Position numbers and translations under genes: made by a program
The notes under the pieces: model-generated
Told to the model about the DNA's origin: nothing
What the model saw: the letters and a program-made list of their open reading frames with translations, nothing else
The model's database searches: none
Shown here: positions 1-9,366 of the stretch, one piece after another
Layout of the letters: each line of letters opens with the position of its first letter
Position numbering within the stretch: position 1 is the first letter of the stretch
DNA from: an uncultured Anaerolineaceae bacterium
GTDB taxonomy: Bacteria; Chloroflexota; Anaerolineae; Anaerolineales; Anaerolineaceae
Assembly (NCBI GenBank): GCA_937863605.1
Contig: CALMGN010000131.1
Coordinates: forward strand, 1 to 33,195
Reading direction: 5' to 3'
DNA length: 33,195 nucleotides

Positions 1-347
1 CAGGCGGTAACCACATTATTCCAGGTGTGCCGGCCGCCTATGTGACGCGGCACTACGTGATCGATAGTCAGGTCAAGCGAGCGCTTGCCGCAATATTGGC
101 AGGTGAAATTATCACGCCGGAAGATTTCCCGGCGGTTTAGCCGTACCTGGGTGTGCGGCCGCTGTACCATTTTTTGCAATCGAATAATCGACGGGCGCGG
201 AAAAGTACTGCTGATGGAGTGGATGACCCCCCGGCCGTTGACCACCAGCGCAGCCCGTTCCGCTAATATCAGACCGACCGCCCGCCGCAGATTGCATACG
301 TTGATCGGCTCATAATTGGCGTTGAGAACCAGCACATTTTCGCTCAT
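1..347 (-). CDS. HNH endonuclease family protein (C-terminus cut off by window edge)
   Basis: Manual minus-strand translation from CAT at 345-347: [40 protein letters not shown]...[44 protein letters not shown]. The CxxC...DHxxPRxxGGxxxWxN signature is that of HNH nucleases. It was not listed in the ORF track because it is open at the edge. Confidence 0.9.
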   Translation of the reverse strand, partial: [115 protein letters not shown]

Positions 348-488
348 TTTCAACTCTTTCGGCTGATTATAGCACGAGTGCCACGCGAGAGTTGTTCGTA
401 TCGTTTAAAGGTGTTACGATAAATCAGCTAATTCTAGTCACTGTAATATAAGTGCAGGTTGGGTTCGGCATGAGCAGGGTGTCAGGAG

Positions 489-1400
489 GTGGAAATGCAC
501 CTAATATTGGCAGGCGGCAGCGGTCTGATTGGGACGGCATTAACCCGGCGGCTATTGATTGATGGCCATACGGTTACCATCCTCAGCCGTAACCCGGAAG
601 CGCATGCTGCGCCGGAGGGTGTGCGGTTGGTGCAATGGGATGGGCGCAGCGCCGACGGCTGGGGCAGTCTGGTCAACGAAACGGATGCAATTATCAACCT
701 GGCAGGAGTCAACCTGGGGGGCGGTTTGTGGACCCGTAAGCGCAAAGCGCAGCTCTTGAATAGCCGGCTCGATGCCGGGGAGGCTATTGTAGAAGCGCTG
801 CGCCAGGCAGAAAAGCGCCCGGAGGTGCTGGTGCAATCCTCGGCGGCGGGATATTATCGCGCCAGCGGCGATACACTTTTGGACGAATCCAGCCCGCCCG
901 GCTCGGATTTTCAAGGCAATCTCTGCCAACGCTGGGAGGAATCGACTCATGCCGTCGAGGAGCTTGGTGTTCGACGAGTGGTGATTCGTTCGGGCGTAGT
1001 GTTCGAGCGGAGAGCGTTTATTTTGAAAATGTTTATGTTGCCGTTTCGCATGTTCGTTGGCGGTCCTATTGGTACCGGCAGGCAGTATGTCTCGTGGATT
1101 CATATCCAGGACGAGGTGGATGCGATTCTATTTTTGATCAACCACCAGGATGCTTCCGGGACGTTTAATTTGATGTCACCCCAACCGGTGAGGAATGCCG
1201 AGTTAGGGCGGATGATCGGCCGGGTATTGCACCGTCCTTACTGGTTTCCGGTGCCTGCCTTTGCCATGCGGCTGGCACTGGGTGAGCTTAGCACAGTGGT
1301 CCTTGACTCCTGGCGCGGGGTGCCGACCCGATTGATGGAGCAGGGATTCCGGTTTAAGTTTGAAAATCCCGAGACAGCGCTGCGGGATTTGGCAGGATAA
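489..1400 (+). CDS. TIGR01777 family (YfcH-like) NAD(P)-dependent epimerase/SDR39U1-type protein
   Basis: N-terminal Rossmann GGSGLIGTALTRRLL, NLAGVNL, SSAAGYY, RSGVVF, SWIHIQDEVDAI; length 303 aa. Confidence 0.9.
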   Translation: MEMHLILAGGSGLIGTALTRRLLIDGHTVTILSRNPEAHAAPEGVRLVQWDGRSADGWGSLVNETDAIINLAGVNLGGGLWTRKRKAQLLNSRLDAGEAIVEALRQAEKRPEVLVQSSAAGYYRASGDTLLDESSPPGSDFQGNLCQRWEESTHAVEELGVRRVVIRSGVVFERRAFILKMFMLPFRMFVGGPIGTGRQYVSWIHIQDEVDAILFLINHQDASGTFNLMSPQPVRNAELGRMIGRVLHRPYWFPVPAFAMRLALGELSTVVLDSWRGVPTRLMEQGFRFKFENPETALRDLAG

Positions 1401-1406
1401 TGATTT

Positions 1407-4025
1407 TTACGGATTGATTGCGGTGGACATCAAATCACGGCCGATTTGCGTGGCCAGATTGGGATTATCCTCTTCGAGCACCAAAGCCAGCACCAATGGA
1501 GAGCCAGGCCAGGATTCGATGGTGGCGCTAATATACCAGGTAAGAGATTGTCCATCATCCGTCTGGGCTTGCCCAATGGCGTCCCAAACGGGAAGACCGG
1601 AGGTGTAATCTGTCTTCAAACCTTCTGGGCGGGAGTAAGTCGCATCTACTATGGTTGTTGTGCCGGTTGGCAGCACGATCCAGCCCTGGTGCGGGGTACG
1701 GACTGCAGTTGCCAGGCGTGGTGCCGGCCGGACACCCGAATTGCTGAGTTGAGCGGCTGCCAGGGCCATCTGCAGTGGCGTTACCTTTAATCCTGATTGG
1801 CCGATAGAGGCCAATACGATATCGGTAACAGGCTGGTCGAGGGATGGCGCGATGGTGGGGAGGTCAAATTCAGGAGCGCTGAAGAAGCCGTAATCCTGAA
1901 ACAACTCCCGCATCTGGCTGTTCGACAGACGTTCTCCCAGTTCCACCAACGCACCTGGACAACCGGCGGATACCACGGTTTCCCAGGTGAGCGGGATGGC
2001 TGGGGCACGGGCGCAGGTGAGGATTTTCCCGTCCAATGAATAATTTAACTGTCCGGGATCGGCGTCAAGCGTTGGCTTTACGCGGGCATATAGAAAAGGT
2101 CCAAGAATACTGCCGGGAGGGTAAGCGCCCTGGGTGACCCGGTTTAATAATGGCGCATCGGGATCCGTCCGCCACTGCTCCCATTTTTCATCCATCAGGT
2201 TGGGATCAAACGATGGCTGCGAGGCAATTGCGATGACCTCGCCAGTTTGCATGTTGAGGATCACTGCTGCCCCGATGTGATCGACAAGGACAGCATCGAC
2301 ACTGGTTTGCAGGTCAAGATCGATCGAAATACGCACATCCAAACCGGGTGGTGGTTGACCGTAAATCCACTCGGCCAGCCAGATCGTGGAAGAAGAATTC
2401 CCTTGCAAGCCAGAAAGATATCCATCCAGGCTAGCTTCCAGACCACCTTTGCCAAAAACCGGATCCGAGTAGCCGATGGTTGTTCCCAGTGCGGGATACA
2501 ATAAACTGCGTGTGTAGCTGCCAGATTGACCGGTGGTAATGGATATAGGTTCATTAGAGCGGTCTAGTAGTGAACCGCGCGGGACATAGCGCGAATGGAC
2601 TGCCCATCGCAAATTATCAGTGCGGAATTGCAGGTCGTCGGAACGCACCACAGCCCACCAGCCAGCGGTCAAACCAAGCGCCATCAACGCCCCGGCGATC
2701 CCTGCACCGGTCACCAGGTAAGGCCGCAGCCGGGGCAACTCAGGTGAAGCTGTCTCTTCGTTGCTGCTGATGACCAACAGCAATCCAAGAGCGGTAAAGG
2801 TGGACAGCAGCGATGATCCTCCGTAAGAAACGAACGGCAAGGTTACCCCGGTCAGGGGCAGCATGCGCAGGTTTCCGCCAATAATCAAAATTGACTGAAT
2901 ACCGAAATAGCAGCCCAGGCCGGCAGCCAGGAAGCGGTGAAAATTATTGGCTGCCCGCATGGCGATGTTGAAGGTGCGAAATACGAACAAACCCACCAGC
3001 AGCAGGATTCCGACCAGCCCGATCAGGCCTGATTCTTCCGATATAGATGCAGCGATGAAATCGGATTGGGAGACTGGAACCAACCCCGGGCTGCCCAACC
3101 CCGGACCGGTGCCGAAAATGCGTCCGGTGGCGACTGCCAGGAACGACTGAATCAATTGATAGGAATTTCCCCCCGGGTCAAGCCAGGGATTCAACCAGGC
3201 ATCCACCCGGATGCGGATCACCGAAAAGGTGGAATAGCCCGCTATCCCGGCTGCCAGCAGAAGCCCAAGGCTGATGGCCAATATTCGCCGGCGGGATGAG
3301 GCCAGGTAAACAACGATCGTGTAAATGGCGATGATCAGCGTGGCAGTTCCCAGGTCGCGCTGGGCAACCAGCATGGCGGTTGCGGCCCCGGCCAGGATCA
3401 GGGTTGGGGCCAGCAGTTGCGGCAGGCTGAGTGTTATGTACACCTGACCGGCCAAATAAGCTGCCAGGTAGATAACCAGCAGCAGTTTCAGCGGTTCTGA
3501 CGGCTGAAAGTACTGCCCACAGCATCCCAGCCACAGCCGAGGGCCGTCTCCGCCAGGGTAAGTGCCGAAGAAGAAGGTTAGTGCTGTCAGACCCAGGCCG
3601 CCGGACAGCCAGATATATTTGTAACGCCGCAGAAGCTCGATCCAACCTGGGAACCTGAGCAGCAGGTAAATGACCGCCAGGCCAAGAATCATCCAAATGG
3701 TCTGCCGCATGCCAAAGGTATTATCCAGCCGCCAAATGGTAAGCAATCCCCAACCGCTCAGCAGGCTGGCAATAGGCAGCAAATAGGGATCGTGGTCAGG
3801 CAATCGGCGGTTAAGCTGCTGGTAAAGGAGCGAAAAACCTGCAAGCCAGCCAAAATAACCCATCCAATGCTGCCAACGAAAATCTGCTGCCCAGGAATGT
3901 ACCCGGACTGCCGGAGAAAGGGTCAGCGCTACCGAATACAGGAACAGGAAGATTCCCGCCAGGAACATCAACCGGCGTTGGATGGAATCTCGCGCTGAAC
4001 TGGAGGGGGGAAAAAGGAAGCTCAC
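1407..4025 (-). CDS. FtsW/RodA-type SEDS protein fused to a class B PBP-like module with degenerate transpeptidase motifs
   Basis: 872 aa. N-terminal half is polytopic with SEDS motifs (GDGPRLWLG, FGTGPGLGSPGLVPVSQSDFIAASISEESGLIG, LPFVSYGGSSLLSTF). C-terminal half starts with the bPBP box VPRGSLLDRSNEPIS, followed by YPPGSILGPF, VSAGCPGALVELG and VWDAIGQAQ. Confidence 0.92.
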   Translation of the reverse strand: MSFLFPPSSSARDSIQRRLMFLAGIFLFLYSVALTLSPAVRVHSWAADFRWQHWMGYFGWLAGFSLLYQQLNRRLPDHDPYLLPIASLLSGWGLLTIWRLDNTFGMRQTIWMILGLAVIYLLLRFPGWIELLRRYKYIWLSGGLGLTALTFFFGTYPGGDGPRLWLGCCGQYFQPSEPLKLLLVIYLAAYLAGQVYITLSLPQLLAPTLILAGAATAMLVAQRDLGTATLIIAIYTIVVYLASSRRRILAISLGLLLAAGIAGYSTFSVIRIRVDAWLNPWLDPGGNSYQLIQSFLAVATGRIFGTGPGLGSPGLVPVSQSDFIAASISEESGLIGLVGILLLVGLFVFRTFNIAMRAANNFHRFLAAGLGCYFGIQSILIIGGNLRMLPLTGVTLPFVSYGGSSLLSTFTALGLLLVISSNEETASPELPRLRPYLVTGAGIAGALMALGLTAGWWAVVRSDDLQFRTDNLRWAVHSRYVPRGSLLDRSNEPISITTGQSGSYTRSLLYPALGTTIGYSDPVFGKGGLEASLDGYLSGLQGNSSSTIWLAEWIYGQPPPGLDVRISIDLDLQTSVDAVLVDHIGAAVILNMQTGEVIAIASQPSFDPNLMDEKWEQWRTDPDAPLLNRVTQGAYPPGSILGPFLYARVKPTLDADPGQLNYSLDGKILTCARAPAIPLTWETVVSAGCPGALVELGERLSNSQMRELFQDYGFFSAPEFDLPTIAPSLDQPVTDIVLASIGQSGLKVTPLQMALAAAQLSNSGVRPAPRLATAVRTPHQGWIVLPTGTTTIVDATYSRPEGLKTDYTSGLPVWDAIGQAQTDDGQSLTWYISATIESWPGSPLVLALVLEEDNPNLATQIGRDLMSTAINP

Positions 4026-4897
4026 GAAGGCAAGTATTTCTCCACCAGGATACCCAGTTTTTGGCGGGCTTGTGGGCTGATAAGTGTCCGGTCAGAGATG
4101 ATTGCATCCGCCAGGGCGTGGGTACAGCTGCAGTCCGCGCTCTTTGGAAGCAGTTTGACTAGATTTGAAATGGTCTCGCTGGCTTTCAAGGCGTTTTCGT
4201 TCAGGGTGCGCACCACCATATCAACACTGACCGGGGCTTCGGTCACATGCCAGACGTCGTAATCGGTAATATGTGCCAGAGTTGCGTAACTGAGTTCAGC
4301 TTCGCGGGCTAAAAAGGCTTCCGGGCAAGTGGTCATCCCGATGATGGAGATACCCCAGGCACGGAACAAATTGGACTCGGCGCGGGTTGAGAAGCGCGGT
4401 CCTTCGATAGTGATGAATACCCCGCCTTTGTGCACATTGGCCTGACTCTGGTCAGCGGCGGTTACCAGCATCGCCGATAATTCCTTGCAAAACGGCTCAG
4501 CGACTCCAATATGCGCCACCAGCCCGCCGTCAAAAAACGAGGAGGTGCGCCCGCGGGTGAAATCAACCACCTGATCCGGGACGACGATGTGACCGGGGAT
4601 AAAGTCGTGACGCAGCGAGCCGCAGGCGCTGACCCCGACGACAAATTGGACCCCCAGCGCTTTGAAGGCATATATGTTTGCCCGGTAATTGACCTCGGCC
4701 GGCATCAAGGTATGCCCCAGGCCGTGGCGGGCCAAAAAAGCCACCCGGCGCTCATGCAGGGTGCCGATTACGATGGGAGCGCTGGGTTTACCAAACGGCG
4801 TATCCAGTTCGACCGTTTGAACATCTTCCAACCCAGGGAATTTGTAAAATCCAGAACCGCCGATGATGCCGAGGATGGGTTTTTCTTCCATGATCAT
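4022..4897 (-). CDS. mtnP: S-methyl-5'-thioadenosine phosphorylase (MTAP family)
   Basis: GIIGGSGFYKFPGLEDV, FLARHGLGHTLMPAEVNYRANIYAFKALGV, ACGSLRHDFIPGHIVVPDQVVDFT, TIEGPRFSTRAES, GMTTCPEAFLAREAELSYA. Start may be 4891. Its stop overlaps the start of the SEDS-PBP gene (4 nt). Confidence 0.93.
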   Translation of the reverse strand: MIMEEKPILGIIGGSGFYKFPGLEDVQTVELDTPFGKPSAPIVIGTLHERRVAFLARHGLGHTLMPAEVNYRANIYAFKALGVQFVVGVSACGSLRHDFIPGHIVVPDQVVDFTRGRTSSFFDGGLVAHIGVAEPFCKELSAMLVTAADQSQANVHKGGVFITIEGPRFSTRAESNLFRAWGISIIGMTTCPEAFLAREAELSYATLAHITDYDVWHVTEAPVSVDMVVRTLNENALKASETISNLVKLLPKSADCSCTHALADAIISDRTLISPQARQKLGILVEKYLPS

Positions 4898-4948
4898 TCC
4901 TATGAAGTTGCTGTTTTAAAATATGGTTCAGTGGTGGACTGGCCTTGT

Positions 4949-5380
4949 TTATTCTTTTGGCGCAATCTCTACCCGCATGACAGTTTGTCCAACGCGAATT
5001 TCATCGCCAGAGACCAGTACGGTCATGGTGTTGACGGGTTCTTCGTTGAGAAAGGTACCGTTGGTTGATTTAAGGTCTTCCACCCACCACTGGTTGTGGC
5101 GGTACGCCAGGCGCGCATGGCGGCCTGAGACCGTGTCGTCCAGGATGGGCAGGGTGGTGGTTTGCTCGCGTCCGATGAATATTTCTGATTTTTGAAAGCT
5201 GGCAGGCTCGAACTCGTCCATGCCGATGCGCGTCAGGGTAATGGCGGGCGCCTTTTGGGCGGCCAAAATCAGCGTTTGAACCCGCAGGTCGCGCCAGATG
5301 GTGTATAGCGCCCAGCCTAAAAACGCGTAAAGCGCGATTGCCAGAAAGATGCGAATGATCAGTACAACGATGCCGCTCAT
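4949..5380 (-). CDS. FHA domain protein with N-terminal membrane segment (FhaB-like)
   Basis: N-terminal TM (VVLIIRIFLAIALYAFLGWALY), then FHA signature IFIGREQTTTLPILDDTVSGRHARLAYRHNQWWVEDLKSTNGTFLNEEPV. Confidence 0.88.
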   Translation of the reverse strand: MSGIVVLIIRIFLAIALYAFLGWALYTIWRDLRVQTLILAAQKAPAITLTRIGMDEFEPASFQKSEIFIGREQTTTLPILDDTVSGRHARLAYRHNQWWVEDLKSTNGTFLNEEPVNTMTVLVSGDEIRVGQTVMRVEIAPKE

Positions 5381-5394
5381 GGATTATTCCCGCT

Positions 5395-6162
5395 TCAGGA
5401 TGGAATTTGGGCCGGGGAGGTTCCGGTGGTGCGCGGCCTGGAGGGTGTTTCCTCGCCAAAAATGAGGTTGACCCCCGCCAGGGAAATCACATCCCCCGGG
5501 CGCAGGCTGTGGGTGGTAACACGGCGGCTGTTGACGTAGGTGCCGCCGGTGGAATTCAAGTCGAAAAGGACGCACTCGCCGTGAATGATGCGGATCTGGG
5601 CATGATTGCGCGAGATCCGCGGGTCCGGCAGCACCAGGTCGTTATCTTCCCGCCGCCCGATATTGGTCGCCGCCTGGTTGAGGAGGAAAGTTTGACTGTT
5701 TTCCAATATCAAGAACGGGCCAGACCAGGTTTCAGGGTTAATCGTTGTCAGGGGATCGGAGTCGGCAGCCATTACTGCGGTCGAGTTGACATCCACTTCC
5801 TGGTAAATCAGGACAGCCCGTACGTTTTTTGGATCGAGATCAGAATCGGGCATTAAACGGATCTCCGGATCCCGGGCGAAGCTGCGGTTGCTTTCCGCCG
5901 CCATGTCGAGCAGCACCCGGTTCAGCCATTCCACCCAGTCCGGGTGTGATTCCCAGGCTTTGCAGTTTTCCGGGTGCATGAACAGGTTGAAACTATCCGG
6001 CAGTGGTTCAGCTGAGCGGTTATCCAGCGCAAGCTGGGTGCGCAAGGCTGATATCACGTTCGCTGCCAGCCGCGGCTGAGAATTGCGCCAGGGCAGACGG
6101 CTCATACTGTTCTCGATCAAAGCCTGCAGTCGGCTTTCAAGGCGGTCCATTCGCGAGGTCAT
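5395..6162 (-). CDS. DUF3662-type + FHA domain protein (FhaA-like)
   Basis: N-terminal FhaA-like domain (DRLESRLQALIE...SFNLFMHPENCKAWESHPDWVEWLNRVLLDMAAESN) and C-terminal FHA (TNIGRREDNDLVLPDPRISRNHAQIRIIHGECVLFDLNSTGGTYVNSRRV). Real start may be 6150 (MDRLES). Confidence 0.88.
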   Translation of the reverse strand: MTSRMDRLESRLQALIENSMSRLPWRNSQPRLAANVISALRTQLALDNRSAEPLPDSFNLFMHPENCKAWESHPDWVEWLNRVLLDMAAESNRSFARDPEIRLMPDSDLDPKNVRAVLIYQEVDVNSTAVMAADSDPLTTINPETWSGPFLILENSQTFLLNQAATNIGRREDNDLVLPDPRISRNHAQIRIIHGECVLFDLNSTGGTYVNSRRVTTHSLRPGDVISLAGVNLIFGEETPSRPRTTGTSPAQIPS

Positions 6163-6165
6163 ATC

Positions 6166-6177
6166 TTATAATTATAA
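6166..6177. promoter_or_regulatory. Putative bidirectional promoter core: 12-bp palindrome TTATAATTATAA with TATAAT on both strands
   Basis: TATAAT at 6167-6172 (+) and at 6176-6171 (-), in the 39-bp gap between divergent fhaA-like and archease genes. No convincing -35 on either side. Confidence 0.45.
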
Positions 6178-6201
6178 AGCGAGATTGAGGTAAAAAAGAC
6201 G

Positions 6202-6606
6202 ATGGGTTCTGGGTACGAGGAAATTCAGCATACCGCCGACTGGGCGCTGCATGTCTGGGCGCAGGATTTGACAGGGCTAATGCAGCAGGCTGCATTGGGC
6301 ATGAACGCCTTGATGGGCGTACGATTAACACCGAATGGACGGCTGGAGCATACCTTTAAGGTGGCTGCGGGGGATGCTGAAAGCTTGCTGGTCGCTTTTT
6401 TGAATGCGGTTGTATACGAAATGGAGCTGGATTCCGTCGGGTTCGACACTTTTGAGTTGAAGTTGGACGGGCTGCAGTTGCAAGCCCGGTTGGAAGGAGC
6501 GCCGCTGCTCGAATTGCAGAAAAACATCAAGGCAGTGACGTTCCATAACCTTGAGATTCGATCCTTGGACTGTGGGTTGGAAACGACCATCGTGTTTGAT
6601 GTTTAG
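6202..6606 (+). CDS. Archease
   Basis: 134 aa: YEEIQHTADWALHVWAQDLTGLMQQAALGMNALM...DAESLLVAFLNAVVYEME...IKAVTFHNLEI. Directly upstream of rtcB. Confidence 0.92.
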   Translation: MGSGYEEIQHTADWALHVWAQDLTGLMQQAALGMNALMGVRLTPNGRLEHTFKVAAGDAESLLVAFLNAVVYEMELDSVGFDTFELKLDGLQLQARLEGAPLLELQKNIKAVTFHNLEIRSLDCGLETTIVFDV

Positions 6607-6654
6607 CGGCAATGATGTGGCGGTGCTTGACCCGACCGTGGAGGAGGTTCCGGC

Positions 6655-8106
6655 ATGATCCGGTTGCAGGATATCAAGAAAATCAATGATTACGAGTGGG
6701 AGATCCCGCAGTCCTTTCGCAAGGATATGCGCGTATCCGTCCGACTGTTCGTCACCCGCCGGCTGTTGGAAGATGCGCTCGATGACCAATCGTTGGAGCA
6801 AGCCATAAATGCCGCCACACTTCCGGGAGTGATGCAGCCAGTGGTGGTCATGCCTGATATGCATCAGGGGTACGGCTTCCCGATCGGCGGGGTGGCAGCC
6901 ACGCGTCTGACGGACGGCGTGGTTTCACCTGGAGCGATTGGGTATGACATCAACTGCGGCGTGCGCCTACTCGGATCACAAATTGAACTGGAGGCGGTCG
7001 AACATGTATTATCCGATTTGGCAAACGCACTCAACCGGCATTGCCCGAGCGGGGTGGGGGTTGCCGGGAATTATCATCTCACTGAAGCTGAATTGGATCA
7101 GGTTTGCCGGCTCGGCGCGCGCTGGGCGTTGAAAAAAGGGCTGGCGACCGCGGAGGATTTGCTGCGCACCGAAGAAGGCGGCAGTCTGGATGGCGCTGAC
7201 CCGGCAAAAGTCAGCCCCCAGGCGAAGAAACGCGGGCTGAATCAGCTCGGGACGCTTGGAGCGGGCAACCACTTTATCGAGGTGGATGTCGTTGATCAGG
7301 TGTATGATGCGCAGGCGGCTCAAGCAATGGGCTTGCGGGAAGGCATGTTGGCCTTGCAAATCCACTGCGGCTCGCGCGGATTTGGCCACCAGATCTGCAC
7401 CGACTATGTACAAGACTTGCAAAGCGCAGTTCACCGCTACGGCATAAAATTGCCCGACCGCGAGCTGGTGTGCGCACCCCTGGACAGTCCGGAGGGAAGG
7501 GATTATCTGGCAGCCATGCGCTCAGCGGCCAATTATGCGTTCTGCAACCGCCAATTATTGGCGCATGCCGCGCGCCAGGCCTTTGAAGGAACGCTGGCTG
7601 GTGTGGTTAAGAATTGGCAGCTTTCCCAGGTTTATGATATTGCCCACAACATGGGGAAAATCGAGACCCACGTGGTGGACGGGAAAAAGGTCAAGGTCTG
7701 CGTGCACCGCAAGGGCGCCACGCGGGCTTTTGGCCCCGGCTCACTGGAGCTGCCGGAGGTGTACCGCTCGATCGGTCAGCCAGTGTTAGTGCCAGGTAGC
7801 ATGGGCACCGCTTCATGGGTGTTGGTCGGCACCGCTGAAAGTATGACGCGCTCCTGGGGGTCCAGCTGTCACGGGGCTGGCCGGGTGATGAGTCGCAGCC
7901 AGGCCAAACGCGAGATTCGCGGCGACCGGTTGCGCAGTGAATTGGAAGCGGACGGCATTCACATTCGGGCCGGGTCGCTTCCAGGACTGGCTGAGGAGGC
8001 GCCGCGCGCCTATAAAGATGTCGATGAGGTAGTTGAGACGGTCCATGCGGCCGGAATAGCTCGCAAGGTCGCTCGCCTGCGGCCGGTAATCGTCATCAAG
8101 GGATAA
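6655..8106 (+). CDS. rtcB: RNA-splicing ligase RtcB
   Basis: [113 protein letters not shown]. Confidence 0.97.
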   Translation: MIRLQDIKKINDYEWEIPQSFRKDMRVSVRLFVTRRLLEDALDDQSLEQAINAATLPGVMQPVVVMPDMHQGYGFPIGGVAATRLTDGVVSPGAIGYDINCGVRLLGSQIELEAVEHVLSDLANALNRHCPSGVGVAGNYHLTEAELDQVCRLGARWALKKGLATAEDLLRTEEGGSLDGADPAKVSPQAKKRGLNQLGTLGAGNHFIEVDVVDQVYDAQAAQAMGLREGMLALQIHCGSRGFGHQICTDYVQDLQSAVHRYGIKLPDRELVCAPLDSPEGRDYLAAMRSAANYAFCNRQLLAHAARQAFEGTLAGVVKNWQLSQVYDIAHNMGKIETHVVDGKKVKVCVHRKGATRAFGPGSLELPEVYRSIGQPVLVPGSMGTASWVLVGTAESMTRSWGSSCHGAGRVMSRSQAKREIRGDRLRSELEADGIHIRAGSLPGLAEEAPRAYKDVDEVVETVHAAGIARKVARLRPVIVIKG

Positions 8107-8147
8107 AAAAAGGTCTGAATTTGCCTGGCAAATTCAGACCTTTTTTT
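8105..8147. terminator. Bidirectional intrinsic terminator between convergent rtcB and gmd
   Basis: AAAAAAAGGTCTGAATTTG-CCTGG-CAAATTCAGACCTTTTTTT: 19-bp perfect stem, 5-nt loop, T-tract in both directions. Confidence 0.95.
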
Positions 8148-8157
8148 GTGTCCGTGC

Positions 8158-9228
8158 TTATCTTTCCATCGAGACGACCTGGCTGTCCCAGCGGTGCCAG
8201 CCGCCAAAGCGTTCCTCAAGTATTTTTCGGCCTTCGCCTGGGCAGGTCAGCCCTGCGAGTTCAAGGTCGGCATCCACCATGATCTTGACCAGCTCATGGA
8301 AGCGTACCTGCGGCTGCCAGTCCAGCATGCGGTTAGCCTTTGACGGATCGGCTAACAGGTAGTCCACCTCGGTTGGGCGGAAGTAGCGCGGGTCAATGCG
8401 CACATGGTCGTCCCATTTCAACCCGGCATAGCCGAATGCCTCATCCAGGAACTCGCGCACCGAGTGGGCTTCACCAGTGCCGATAACGTAGTCGTCCGCT
8501 TTATCCTGCTGCAGGATCATCCACATGGCTTCGACGAATTCCGGGGCGTATCCCCAATCGCGTTTGGCGTCCAGATTGCCAAGGTACAAATGTTCCTGTC
8601 TGCCAGCTTTGATGGCTGCCACCGCCCGGGTAATTTTACGGGTGACAAAAGTCTCGCCACGGCGCGGAGATTCATGGTTGAACAGGATTCCATTGCTGCC
8701 GAATATCCCGTAACCTTCGCGGTAATTGCGTGTGACCCAGTAGGCATACACCTTGGCGGCTGCATAAGGGCTGCGCGGCTCGAAGGGCGTGATTTCATTT
8801 TGCGGGGGCTTGGCGGCGCCAAACATTTCACTGGAAGATGCCTGGTAGAAGCGTTCGTCAAAACCGCTCTTACGTACAGCTTCCAGGATGCGGATAGTGC
8901 CCAGCCCGGTGACATCACCGGTATATTCCGGCATGTCAAAGCTGACACGCACATGGCTTTGCGCTGCCAGGTGGTAGATTTCGTCTGGGCGAACGTTGTA
9001 GATGATGTTAGAGATCGTCTCCGCGACGGAGACATCGCCGTAATGCAGGTGCAGTTTGACCTCGCCGCCGTTGGGATGCGGGTCGTGGTAGATGTGATCA
9101 ATGCGGCGGGTGTTGAAGGTGCTGGCCCGACGAATTATTCCGTGGACTTCGTAGCCTTTGTGCAACAGCAACTCTGCCAGATAAGAGCCGTCCTGGCCGG
9201 TGATGCCGGTGATTAACGCTTTCTTCAA
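8158..9228 (-). CDS. gmd: GDP-mannose 4,6-dehydratase
   Basis: [120 protein letters not shown]. Confidence 0.97.
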   Translation of the reverse strand: MKKALITGITGQDGSYLAELLLHKGYEVHGIIRRASTFNTRRIDHIYHDPHPNGGEVKLHLHYGDVSVAETISNIIYNVRPDEIYHLAAQSHVRVSFDMPEYTGDVTGLGTIRILEAVRKSGFDERFYQASSSEMFGAAKPPQNEITPFEPRSPYAAAKVYAYWVTRNYREGYGIFGSNGILFNHESPRRGETFVTRKITRAVAAIKAGRQEHLYLGNLDAKRDWGYAPEFVEAMWMILQQDKADDYVIGTGEAHSVREFLDEAFGYAGLKWDDHVRIDPRYFRPTEVDYLLADPSKANRMLDWQPQVRFHELVKIMVDADLELAGLTCPGEGRKILEERFGGWHRWDSQVVSMER

Positions 9229-9338
9229 GGTTTACCTCCTGAGGGGTCGACGGCGGCCAAACATAAACAGTGGTCAGACCATCTGAGTCGCAAGTATAAA
9301 GGAGGAGGGCTGAACTGTCAATTAACCGTGAGCTGCTT

Positions 9339-9366
9339 GTCATCGCGAGGAACGAAGCGATCTGCG
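9339..9366 (+). repeat. REP-like dispersed palindromic sequence (GTCATCGCGAGGAACGAAGCGATCTGCG)
   Basis: Matches the generic GTCATTGCGAG...GAAGCAATCT style of intergenic repeat. Internal stem ATCGC/GCGAT (9342-9346 / 9357-9361). Confidence 0.6.

Noticed and set aside
552-1103. 183-aa minus-strand ORF antisense to the TIGR01777 gene
   Set aside because: Shadow ORF with no recognisable motif; the opposite strand has clear Rossmann and family motifs.
4511-5068. 185-aa plus-strand ORF across mtnP and the fhaB-like gene
   Set aside because: Antisense to two well-supported genes; no domain signal.
8404-9216. 270-aa plus-strand ORF antisense to gmd
   Set aside because: Lies entirely inside a clearly recognisable gmd on the other strand; composition is typical of a shadow ORF in GC-rich DNA.
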